From assembly GCA_019119745.1 (NCBI GenBank), contig DWWI01000041.1, positions 1-5,996 of the forward strand: a stretch of DNA of 5,996 nucleotides, given 5' to 3'. Each line of letters opens with the position of its first letter. The first letter of the stretch is position 1. Under the pieces are notes generated by a model. The model saw nothing but the letters and a program-made list of their open reading frames with translations, was not told where the DNA came from and did not search any database. The DNA comes from Candidatus Mediterraneibacter gallistercoris (GTDB taxonomy: Bacteria > Bacillota_A > Clostridia > Lachnospirales > Lachnospiraceae). Made by a program: the position numbers and the translations under genes. Positions 1-5,366 of this stretch are shown here, piece after piece.

Positions 1-104
1 GAGTTTGCAAGCATCCAGATGACCGGGAACAGGAAGAAGATCGAGAGCACCAGCAGAATGGCTACAAGGATCCAGTTAATTCGCTTTTGCTTTTTTGTTA
101 CCAT
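1..104 (-). CDS. Carbohydrate ABC transporter permease, MalG-like (5' part only)
   Basis: The first 34 codons of a second inner-membrane permease; the rest lies beyond the left edge of the window. The readable N-terminus starts MVTKKQKRINW and continues into one hydrophobic helix (about residues 11-32, ending FPVIWMLAN). A short basic cytoplasmic tail followed by a first membrane helix ending in a Phe/Tyr-Pro-hydrophobic segment is typical of MalG-type subunits of CUT1 sugar importers. The ATG at 104-102 is chosen because a strong Shine-Dalgarno (AAGGAGGAG on the minus strand, about 112-120) sits 7 bases upstream. The start lies 29 bases inside the end of the preceding permease gene, so translational coupling is likely. 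Identity rests mainly on position after a MalF-like gene; the EAA loop that would confirm it is outside the window. Confidence 0.8.
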   Translation of the reverse strand, partial: MVTKKQKRINWILVAILLVLSIFFLFPVIWMLAN

Positions 105-975
105 GTTTTCTCTCCTCCTTGTCCTTAGTCAATACATTCTGAATAATTGTCAGGATTACGACGAATACGGTAAATACGATCGCCATTGTGGATGCGAGAC
201 CCATCTCCCAGTTGACCGTACCTGTCTCGTAAATGTCGTACACAAGTGTGTAAGTCGAGTGATCCGGACCGCCTCCGGTCATGACCATCGGCTGTACCAG
301 CATACGGAATGCGCCGATCGTGACTGTGATAAATACAAAGATGCACAGTGGTTTCAGTTCAGGAAGTGTGATATCTTTGAATTTCTGCCATCCGCTTGCG
401 TGGTCCATCTCCGCCGCCTCATAGAGTGCGGGATTGATGTTCTGCAGACCGCCCAGGAAGATGATCATCTGATAGCCCACGCCCTGCCATACACTCATGA
501 TCGCAATGGACGGAAGCGCCTGGTCGGCACTGTGGATGAACGGCTGTGCGTCGATTCCGAAATTCGCAAGCAGTGTGTTCAGGATACCCTCCGGGCTGTA
601 GATCTGCATCCACAGTGTGGACACAACAGCCAGGGACATAACTACCGGTACGAAAAATGCTACTTTAAAATATTTTTTGCAGTGTGCCGCCTTGTTGATG
701 GCCAGTGCAAGCAGAAGAGCTCCGCCGCACTGAAGGGGTACGATGATAATAACGAATTTTACGGTGTTTAAAAATGACTGTACAAAAAGGTCGTCTTTAA
801 AAATATTTATGTAGTTTTCCAGTCCCACAAAATGCGTCAGCTCAGGATTCAGTGCGAAGTAATCTGTAAAACTGAATCCGAATGTGAGCAGCATCGGCAG
901 GAATAAAAACAGCGTAAGCAGTACAAGTGCAGGCCCGAAAAACGCCATTCCCAAGATTGAATTCTTTTTCTTCAT
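76..975 (-). CDS. Carbohydrate ABC transporter permease, MalF/UgpA-like
   Basis: A 299-residue inner-membrane permease of a CUT1-type sugar importer, normal length for the short MalF-like class that has six membrane helices. A basic N-terminus (MKKKNS) is followed by a first helix at about 8-36. Further hydrophobic segments lie near 70-94, 104-126, 155-175, 209-230 and 259-281. The cytoplasmic EAA loop that docks to the ATPase is clear at 186-209: E186-A-A, then D191, then W196-Q-K-F, then I202-T-L-P205. The glycine usual in the E-A-A-x-x-D-G-A pattern is His192 here. GGGP at 234-237 is also typical of the family. The ATG at 975 follows a GAGGGA ribosome binding site (about 984-989), and the preceding binding-protein gene ends only 3 bases upstream, so the two are co-transcribed. 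Substrate cannot be read from the permease; a beta-fructoside is inferred from the GH32 neighbour. Confidence 0.95.
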   Translation of the reverse strand: MKKKNSILGMAFFGPALVLLTLFLFLPMLLTFGFSFTDYFALNPELTHFVGLENYINIFKDDLFVQSFLNTVKFVIIIVPLQCGGALLLALAINKAAHCKKYFKVAFFVPVVMSLAVVSTLWMQIYSPEGILNTLLANFGIDAQPFIHSADQALPSIAIMSVWQGVGYQMIIFLGGLQNINPALYEAAEMDHASGWQKFKDITLPELKPLCIFVFITVTIGAFRMLVQPMVMTGGGPDHSTYTLVYDIYETGTVNWEMGLASTMAIVFTVFVVILTIIQNVLTKDKEERKHGNKKAKAN

Positions 976-978
976 ATT

Positions 979-2301
979 TTATTCCCTCGTATAACGTTCC
1001 AATTTCTGATCTATCCGTTCCACAGCTTTGTCAAGCTCTTCGTCCACATCCTTTCCACTCAGAGCAACACTTTCCAGAACCTCCTGGAAGCTGGTGCTCA
1101 CCTGCGGATATACCGGAGTCTTCGGACGGGGATGTCCGTAAGTGCTCAGCTGCTCATAGAGAGCGCTGTAGTTCTCATCTGTCTGGAAGACATCGATATT
1201 TTCAAATGCTTCATATGTAGACGGGAAGTTCTTTGTCATATCCCAGATGCGGATACCGCTCTCCACGCCGCTCATCCATTTGACAAGCTCTGTGGCGCCT
1301 TCGATATCCTTTGTCTCAGAGGATGCGGCAAATGCCCAGGAGCCGGTCGGCGTATATGTTTCGCCGTCCCAGTCGTCGCTTACGATATAAGGAGCAACTC
1401 CGAGATTGATATCAGGATAGCTTGTGTATACTGTATTGACTTCCCATGCACCGTCGAACTTGAAAGCAGCTCTTCCGCTCTCAAAGAGATGGTCGATAGG
1501 AGCTTCGGACATATATTCATTTTCTACAATTGTCCGGAAATACTCCATGGCAGCTTTTGTCTGATCCGAATTGAAGTAACCGTCTACGGTCAGTCCGTCA
1601 TCGCTTACGAGCTCACCGCCGCCGGACCAGACGAACGGTGCAAAGTAGTAGATACTTGTTTCGCCTACCGGGAATGTCATGTCAAGCGGGTAACCGTCTT
1701 TCTCATCCATGAGCGGCTTCAGCTCCTCGAGAATGTCAAGGAATTCTGACCATGTCCACGGATCATCTGCATCCGGAATTTCGATGCCAGCTTCCTCGAT
1801 GATGTCTTTGTTATAGTAGAAGCCCACGCTGGATTCCATAACCCCGAGGGCATACAGCTCATCGTTTACCGTTCCCTGCTCGATGATCGAGGGAAGATAT
1901 TCGCTTTCTTCTTCCTCCGTAAGATCAGCCAGGGGCTGGATGATGCCGTTGGCAGCGTATGCGGATATGTTCGGCCCGTCTACTGTAAGGACGTCCGGAA
2001 GTCCGCCTGCCATGACAGAAGCATTTACTTTATCGGAGTAACCGCCGCCGCTGTCATTTCTCGGCACGAACTCGATATCAGCAAAATACTGTCCGTCATA
2101 AGCCTCGTTAAAAGTTTCTACCGATTCTTTGTAAGCCTGGCCCTCCTCTGTGTCCTCGATTGAGTGAACCCATATGGAGAGATACTCTTCACCCTCGTCA
2201 TATCCGGCGATATCTCCCGGTTCGGGATCTTTCTGCTGACAGCCGGCAAGACAGGCAGCAGCGAAGAGTGTTACCGTCAGGTACAGCAATCGTCTTCTCA
2301 T
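979..2301 (-). CDS. Extracellular sugar-binding lipoprotein of ABC importer (family 1 solute-binding protein)
   Basis: A 440-residue substrate-capture lipoprotein, the first gene of the leftward ABC operon. Its N-terminus has basic residues (MRRR), a hydrophobic core and a lipobox L18-A-G-C21. Cleavage before Cys21 and lipid attachment would anchor it outside the membrane. An acidic linker (about 22-42) leads into the binding fold: a first strand around YLSIWVH (41-47), then YSDKVNASVMAGGLPDVLTVDGP (about 88-110), a pattern typical of SBP_bac_1 proteins, and an aromatic, acidic middle and C-terminal part that fits sugar binding. The ATG at 2301 has a strong AAAGGAGGAG ribosome binding site (about 2307-2316), and a well-formed promoter and operator lie upstream. 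The ligand is unproven. Sucrose or short fructo-oligosaccharides are inferred from the divergent GH32 gene. No ATPase gene is seen; these importers often share an MsmK-type ATPase encoded elsewhere, or it could lie beyond the left edge. Confidence 0.93.
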   Translation of the reverse strand: MRRRLLYLTVTLFAAACLAGCQQKDPEPGDIAGYDEGEEYLSIWVHSIEDTEEGQAYKESVETFNEAYDGQYFADIEFVPRNDSGGGYSDKVNASVMAGGLPDVLTVDGPNISAYAANGIIQPLADLTEEEESEYLPSIIEQGTVNDELYALGVMESSVGFYYNKDIIEEAGIEIPDADDPWTWSEFLDILEELKPLMDEKDGYPLDMTFPVGETSIYYFAPFVWSGGGELVSDDGLTVDGYFNSDQTKAAMEYFRTIVENEYMSEAPIDHLFESGRAAFKFDGAWEVNTVYTSYPDINLGVAPYIVSDDWDGETYTPTGSWAFAASSETKDIEGATELVKWMSGVESGIRIWDMTKNFPSTYEAFENIDVFQTDENYSALYEQLSTYGHPRPKTPVYPQVSTSFQEVLESVALSGKDVDEELDKAVERIDQKLERYTRE

Positions 2302-2349
2302 TCCATCTCCTCCTTTTATTTGATGAATCTTTATATGAAACCGATATGT

Positions 2350-2369
2350 TACCGGTTAAGTAACCGGTT
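2350..2369. promoter_or_regulatory. Operator copy 1 (double AACCGGTT core), ABC promoter-proximal
   Basis: Contains ACCGGTTAAGTAACCGGTT at 2351-2369, identical over 19 bases to the second copy at 2475-2493. It is a near-perfect dyad of two ACCGGT-containing halves, and each half is itself a palindromic core fitting the AANCGNTT centre typical of LacI-family operators (the first core has T instead of A at 2350). It covers about +5 to +24 of the leftward ABC transcript, a position where a bound protein would block initiation or early elongation. The likely ligand is the LacI-family protein encoded at 2599-3624. Assignment of that protein to this site is inferred from proximity and motif type. 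Confidence 0.82.
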
Positions 2370-2380
2370 CCTTTAATGCA

Positions 2381-2409
2381 ATCATAGTCTTTTAGGGTGT
2401 ATATGTCAA
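2381..2409 (-). promoter_or_regulatory. Promoter of the sugar ABC operon
   Basis: On the minus strand a perfect -35 box TTGACA (2404-2409), a 17-base spacer and a -10 box TATGAT (2381-2386) form a near-consensus vegetative sigma promoter, with the start point expected near 2374. The bases directly upstream of the -35 (about 2410-2426) are almost pure A/T runs and resemble an UP element. The predicted leader of about 70 bases contains the first operator copy and ends at the strong ribosome binding site of the binding-protein gene. A promoter this strong with an operator immediately downstream is the usual layout for a repressed, inducible operon. Confidence 0.85.
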
Positions 2410-2473
2410 TTAAAAATTATTTTTTCGGCATATGTCATATTTTTGACTCCTGATTTCTGTACACATTTCACAA

Positions 2474-2493
2474 AACCGGTTAAGTAACCGGTT
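2474..2493. promoter_or_regulatory. Operator copy 2 (double AACCGGTT core), regulator promoter-proximal
   Basis: AACCGGTTAAGTAACCGGTT: two perfect AACCGGTT palindromes with centres 12 bp apart. It ends 5 bases before the -35 box of the regulator promoter (about -61 to -42 for the rightward transcript) and lies about 100-119 bases upstream of the leftward start. The distance to copy 1 is 124 bp, close to 12 helical turns, so both copies would face roughly the same side of the DNA. Expected roles are looping with copy 1 and tuning of the regulator's own promoter. Confidence 0.8.
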
Positions 2494-2498
2494 ATTTA

Positions 2499-2528
2499 TT
2501 GATTTTTTGATTCACATTCTGATATACT
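2499..2528 (+). promoter_or_regulatory. Promoter of the LacI regulator (and probably GH32) genes
   Basis: A -35-like TTGATT (2499-2504), an 18-base spacer and a -10 box TATACT (2523-2528) preceded by TG one base before it (2520-2521), giving an extended -10 element. The start point is expected near 2535, leaving a leader of about 64 bases with a hairpin. The -35 box sits 5 bases after operator copy 2. Confidence 0.72.
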
Positions 2529-2541
2529 GTAATCATTCAGA

Positions 2542-2576
2542 GATAGAACGGTCATCTGCGAAAGCACAGTTCTATC
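2542..2576 (+). other. Leader hairpin with GAAA tetraloop upstream of the regulator gene
   Basis: GATAGAAC (2542-2549) pairs perfectly with GTTCTATC (2569-2576). Inside, TGC (2557-2559) pairs with GCA (2564-2566) around a GAAA tetraloop (2560-2563), with an asymmetric internal loop between the two stems. It lies entirely within the predicted leader, starting about 7 bases after the expected transcription start and ending 11 bases before the weak ribosome binding site. There is no T-run after it, so it is not an intrinsic terminator. It could stabilise the mRNA or affect translation; no known riboswitch class is recognised. Confidence 0.5.
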
Positions 2577-2598
2577 CATATATGTGAGGCGTAACAAT

Positions 2599-3624
2599 AT
2601 GAAGACAAAGAAAGTAACGTTTGCAGATATTGCAAAGTATACCGGATTTTCCAAAACAACGATTTCCAGATATTTTAACGATCCGGATTCGCTGACTCTG
2701 GAGAACCAGCAGAAGATCGCGGATGCTCTGGAAGCGCTTGATTATAAGGAAAATAAGGTGGGAAGAATCCTTGCCAGCGGCAGGACAGAGTTTGTGGGGA
2801 TCATTATTCCTAATCTATATATGCATTACTACTCAGAAATGCTGAACCAGATCCTCGCCACATACGAAACATACGGATATAAATTTCTTGTTTTTGCGGG
2901 AAATGAAAAGGCGGATGTTGAGAGAAAATATATTGAAGAGCTGATGGCTTACAATATAGAAGGAATGATCGTATTAAGTCCGACGATCCCGTCTGAAGAA
3001 CTTGCATCCTATAATGTACCTGTGGTGGGGATCGAGAGAGAAGACCGGTACATCTCCAGTGTCAACACAGATAACTATATGGGAGGTGTGCAGGCGGCCA
3101 GCCTGCTGAGAAAGAGCGACTGTGATATCCTGATCCATGTAAATGGCAATATCCCGGATACAGCTCCGGCATCAGGGCGTATCAAAGGCTTTGTGGACGT
3201 CTGCGAGGAGTATGATGTTCCGTATGAATTGATCCTGACACATCTTGGAAATACATTTGAAGAAAACAGAAATAAAATAGAGGAAATTGTGGCACTTCTG
3301 GAGAAAAAGTATCCGGACAGGAAAAAAGGGATTTTTATGCCCAATGATACCCATGCCAATGTGCTGTTGAATTTCCTGTTCCAGAAATATGGAAAGCTGC
3401 CGGAAACATATCAGATCATTGGTTTTGATAATTCTCCGATTTCCAGAGAGGCTGTCATTCCGACAAGCACAGTCGGACAGCAGATTTCTCTGATTGCAAA
3501 TGAAGCAATGAAAATACTGTCGGATCAGATGGAGGAGCGGAAAAAAAGAAGACCCGCTCCCTTAAAGGAACCGGTACATAAGATCATTCCGCCTATTCTG
3601 ATCCGCAGGGAAACTACGGCGTAA
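2599..3624 (+). CDS. LacI-family transcriptional regulator
   Basis: A 341-residue DNA-binding regulator, normal length for the family. The N-terminal helix-turn-helix is clear: VTFADIAKYTGFSKTTISRY (6-25), with recognition helix around 18-26. The hinge region (about 52-63, NKVGRILASGRT) carries Leu58 at the place of the leucine that inserts into the central CpG of the operator. The effector domain follows, with family marks at FVGIIIPN (65-72), V155-N-T-DNYMGG (to 163), GIFMPND (244-250) and GFDNSPISR (275-283). The ATG at 2599 is preferred over the in-frame GTG at 2584. The ATG product starts MKTKKVTFADIA like its relatives, and the GTG overlaps the only available ribosome binding site (GAGG, about 2586-2589). 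The site is weak, fitting low regulator levels. It lies between the divergent ABC operon and the GH32 gene and probably represses the ABC operon through the twin operators, relieved by a sugar or sugar phosphate not identifiable here. Confidence 0.95.
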   Translation: MKTKKVTFADIAKYTGFSKTTISRYFNDPDSLTLENQQKIADALEALDYKENKVGRILASGRTEFVGIIIPNLYMHYYSEMLNQILATYETYGYKFLVFAGNEKADVERKYIEELMAYNIEGMIVLSPTIPSEELASYNVPVVGIEREDRYISSVNTDNYMGGVQAASLLRKSDCDILIHVNGNIPDTAPASGRIKGFVDVCEEYDVPYELILTHLGNTFEENRNKIEEIVALLEKKYPDRKKGIFMPNDTHANVLLNFLFQKYGKLPETYQIIGFDNSPISREAVIPTSTVGQQISLIANEAMKILSDQMEERKKRRPAPLKEPVHKIIPPILIRRETTA

Positions 3625-3633
3625 GCAAAACTT

Positions 3634-3647
3634 CCGGAGTAATCCGG
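3634..3647. other. Short CCGGA/TCCGG inverted repeat between regulator and GH32 genes
   Basis: CCGGA (3634-3638), GTAA, TCCGG (3643-3647) form a 5-bp inverted repeat 9 bases after the regulator stop codon. It is too short, and its following T-run too broken, to call a terminator. It resembles the operator in having two CCGG blocks around a TAA-containing spacer ending in GGTT, but the spacing is 6 bases instead of 8 and the outer AA is TT. The 81-base gap has no convincing promoter (only AT-rich sequence at 3650-3690), so read-through from the regulator gene into GH32 is the simplest view. Confidence 0.3.
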
Positions 3648-3705
3648 TTCAATTTAATATGTTTTAAATAATATAAAGAAAATATACAAAAAGGAGATCA
3701 GACGC

Positions 3706-5190
3706 ATGAGCCAGATTTTACGTGATGCAAGAAAATATGAAGAGACAAGAGAAAGACAGATAAAGGATGAGCCGAGACCGGCGTTTCATCTGTCAACCCG
3801 GGTGGGATGGCTGAATGATCCTAACGGATTCTCTTATTATAATGGAGAGTACCATCTGTTTTACCAGTATCATCCTTATAATTCCCACTGGGGACCGATG
3901 CACTGGGGACACGCGGTGAGCAGTGATCTGCTTCACTGGAAATATCTGCCGGCGGCACTTGCTCCGGATACAGATTATGACAGGGATGGCTGTTTCTCAG
4001 GCAGCGCTGTCAGTCTGGATGACGGCAGGCAGATGCTGATGTACACTGGAGTAGTCAAGGAGACCCAGCCGGACGGAAGTACAAGAGAAGTGCAGAGACA
4101 GTGTATTGCCATAGGAGACGGGACAGATTATGTGAAATATTCAGGAAATCCGGTTCTTGATGAAAATGATCTCCCTGAAGGAGGCAGCCGGTTTGATTTC
4201 CGAGATCCGAAGATCTGGCGGACGCCCGACGGCACATTCCGCTGTGTGGCAGGAAACTGTACGCCGGACAAAGATGGAAGGATCCTTCTTTTCAGCAGTG
4301 AGGACGGTCTGAAGTGGAAGTTTGAAAAAACACTGATCAGCAATAACGGACGTTTCGGACGGATGTGGGAATGCCCGGATTTTTTTGAACTGGACGGCAA
4401 ACAGGTTCTTCTTGTCAGCCCGCAGGATATGCTTCCGCAGGGGTTTGAATACCATAATGGAAATGGAACCGTATGCATTATAGGAAATTACGATAACGAG
4501 ACAGATACATTCATTGAAGAGAATAATCAGGCGATTGATTACGGAATCGACTTTTATGCTCCGCAGACCGTGGTGGCGCCGGACGGACGGCGGATTATGA
4601 TCGGTTGGATGCAGAACTGGGATACCTGTAATCTGCATTCCCCGGAGCGCCCGTGGTTCGGGCAGATGAGCCTGCCAAGAGAACTTTCCGTGAAAAATGG
4701 ACGCCTGATCCAGAAGCCGGTCCGTGAACTTGAACAGATGCGGACGAATAAGGTGAGTTACGAAAATGTGGAGGTGTCTGATGTGATCCGGCTTGATGGA
4801 ATGAAAGGCCGCCGGATCGATATGGAACTGACGCTTCGTCCGGCAGAAGGAGAAGAGATGTACCGCAAGTTTGCCGTACGTTTTGCCCAGAATGATACCT
4901 GCCATACGGCTGTCAGCTTCCGTCCCCACGAATCCATCCTGAAAGTTGACCGGAAGTTTTCAGGCTCCAGAAGAGCGATCATTCATCAGCGCAGAAGCCG
5001 GGTCAACAGCGAAAACGGCAGGATTACAATGCGCATCATACTGGATAATTTCAGTGTTGAGATATTTGTAAACAACGGAGAGCAGGTGCTTTCGGCGACC
5101 TTGTATACGGATTTATCCGCAGACGGAATTTTGTTCTACGCAGATGGAAAAGCATTGATCGATGTTGTGAAATATGATCTTGCATTCTAA
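3706..5190 (+). CDS. GH32 beta-fructofuranosidase (sucrose/fructan hydrolase), cytoplasmic
   Basis: A 494-residue glycoside hydrolase family 32 enzyme that removes terminal beta-fructosyl units from sucrose or fructo-oligosaccharides. The five-bladed propeller contains all catalytic motifs: WLNDPNG (35-41) with nucleophile Asp38, FRDP (165-168) with transition-state Asp167, and WECPDFF (221-227) with acid/base Glu222. FSGSA (97-101), YAPQT (284-288) and WMQNW (301-305) are further family marks. The C-terminal beta-sandwich runs from about 340 to the end, with VEIFVNNGE (451-459). There is no signal peptide or anchor, so it acts in the cytoplasm on imported sugar. This suits the ABC importer, which delivers unphosphorylated substrate, and argues against a sucrose-6-phosphate hydrolase, although the fold does not separate the two. 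The ATG at 3706 follows an AAGGAGATC ribosome binding site (about 3691-3699). The gene lies 81 bases after the regulator and ends before a strong terminator. Confidence 0.96.
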   Translation: MSQILRDARKYEETRERQIKDEPRPAFHLSTRVGWLNDPNGFSYYNGEYHLFYQYHPYNSHWGPMHWGHAVSSDLLHWKYLPAALAPDTDYDRDGCFSGSAVSLDDGRQMLMYTGVVKETQPDGSTREVQRQCIAIGDGTDYVKYSGNPVLDENDLPEGGSRFDFRDPKIWRTPDGTFRCVAGNCTPDKDGRILLFSSEDGLKWKFEKTLISNNGRFGRMWECPDFFELDGKQVLLVSPQDMLPQGFEYHNGNGTVCIIGNYDNETDTFIEENNQAIDYGIDFYAPQTVVAPDGRRIMIGWMQNWDTCNLHSPERPWFGQMSLPRELSVKNGRLIQKPVRELEQMRTNKVSYENVEVSDVIRLDGMKGRRIDMELTLRPAEGEEMYRKFAVRFAQNDTCHTAVSFRPHESILKVDRKFSGSRRAIIHQRRSRVNSENGRITMRIILDNFSVEIFVNNGEQVLSATLYTDLSADGILFYADGKALIDVVKYDLAF

Positions 5191-5231
5191 TCATAATAGT
5201 GTGAGTTTTATGGTATAGAACAGTTTTTTAC

Positions 5232-5270
5232 AGAGCAGAGTATCTATGAGAGGTATTCTGCTCTTTTATT
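5232..5270 (+). terminator. Intrinsic terminator after the GH32 gene
   Basis: AGAGCAGA (5232-5239) pairs perfectly with TCTGCTCT (5257-5264). The stem extends five more pairs inward (GTATC with GGTAT, two of them G-T) around a 7-base loop, and is followed by TTTT at 5264-5267 and more A/T. It ends the regulator-GH32 transcript and separates it from the next gene. Confidence 0.85.
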
Positions 5271-5301
5271 AACAATTTTTTAACAATGATTTCGAAAAAT
5301 A

Positions 5302-5330
5302 TTGCCGAAAATCGCCCGTTCCGTTATAAT
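5302..5330 (+). promoter_or_regulatory. Promoter of the NRAMP-like gene
   Basis: TTGCCG (5302-5307), a 17-base spacer and a perfect TATAAT (5325-5330), with the start expected near 5337. The leader is about 30 bases and holds the AAAGGA ribosome binding site at 5352-5357. Just upstream, TTAACAAT occurs twice (5269-5276 and 5280-5287), 11 bp apart, at about -68 to -50, which could be a regulator site or simply AT-rich DNA following the terminator. Confidence 0.8.
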
Positions 5331-5366
5331 TTAACCATTAGTCTTAATATGAAAGGATGAGAAATT

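Noticed and set aside
19..771. A 250-codon open frame on the plus strand
   Set aside because: It lies antisense to the clear permease gene at 76-975, has a Cys/His/Arg-rich composition with no recognisable domain, and lacks a ribosome binding site. It is a shadow of the real gene.
1132..1749. A 205-codon plus-strand open frame inside the binding-protein gene
   Set aside because: It is antisense to a well-supported lipoprotein gene, Cys-rich, with no family resemblance, so it is a shadow.
2401..2437. ATATGTCA repeated at 2401-2408 and 2430-2437
   Set aside because: An 8-base repeat in AT-rich DNA; the first copy is simply part of the -35 region of the ABC promoter, and no second promoter with a good -10 fits the other copy.
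2584..2598. GTG at 2584 as the regulator start, adding five residues (MRRNN)
   Set aside because: The GTG overlaps the only Shine-Dalgarno-like GAGG, nothing suitable lies upstream of it, and family members begin close to the helix-turn-helix as the ATG product does.
2302..2598. A CcpA catabolite response (cre) element in the control region
   Set aside because: Apart from the AACCGGTT cores, nothing fits the TGWAANCGNTTWCA pattern, and the outer bases of those cores do not match it either.
3569..3576. AACCGGTA near the end of the regulator gene as another operator
   Set aside because: It is a single imperfect core inside coding sequence; ACCGGT occurs at several other places in the window (for example near 643 and 3045), so this is not significant.
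4141..4929. A 262-codon minus-strand open frame inside the GH32 gene
   Set aside because: It is opposite the catalytic motifs of GH32, with no domain or ribosome binding site; it arises from codon bias on the other strand.
3706..5190. Naming the GH32 gene as sucrose-6-phosphate hydrolase (scrB/sacA)
   Set aside because: No PTS gene is present and the neighbouring importer is an ABC system that does not phosphorylate its substrate, so a specific phosphate-sugar name is not supported.
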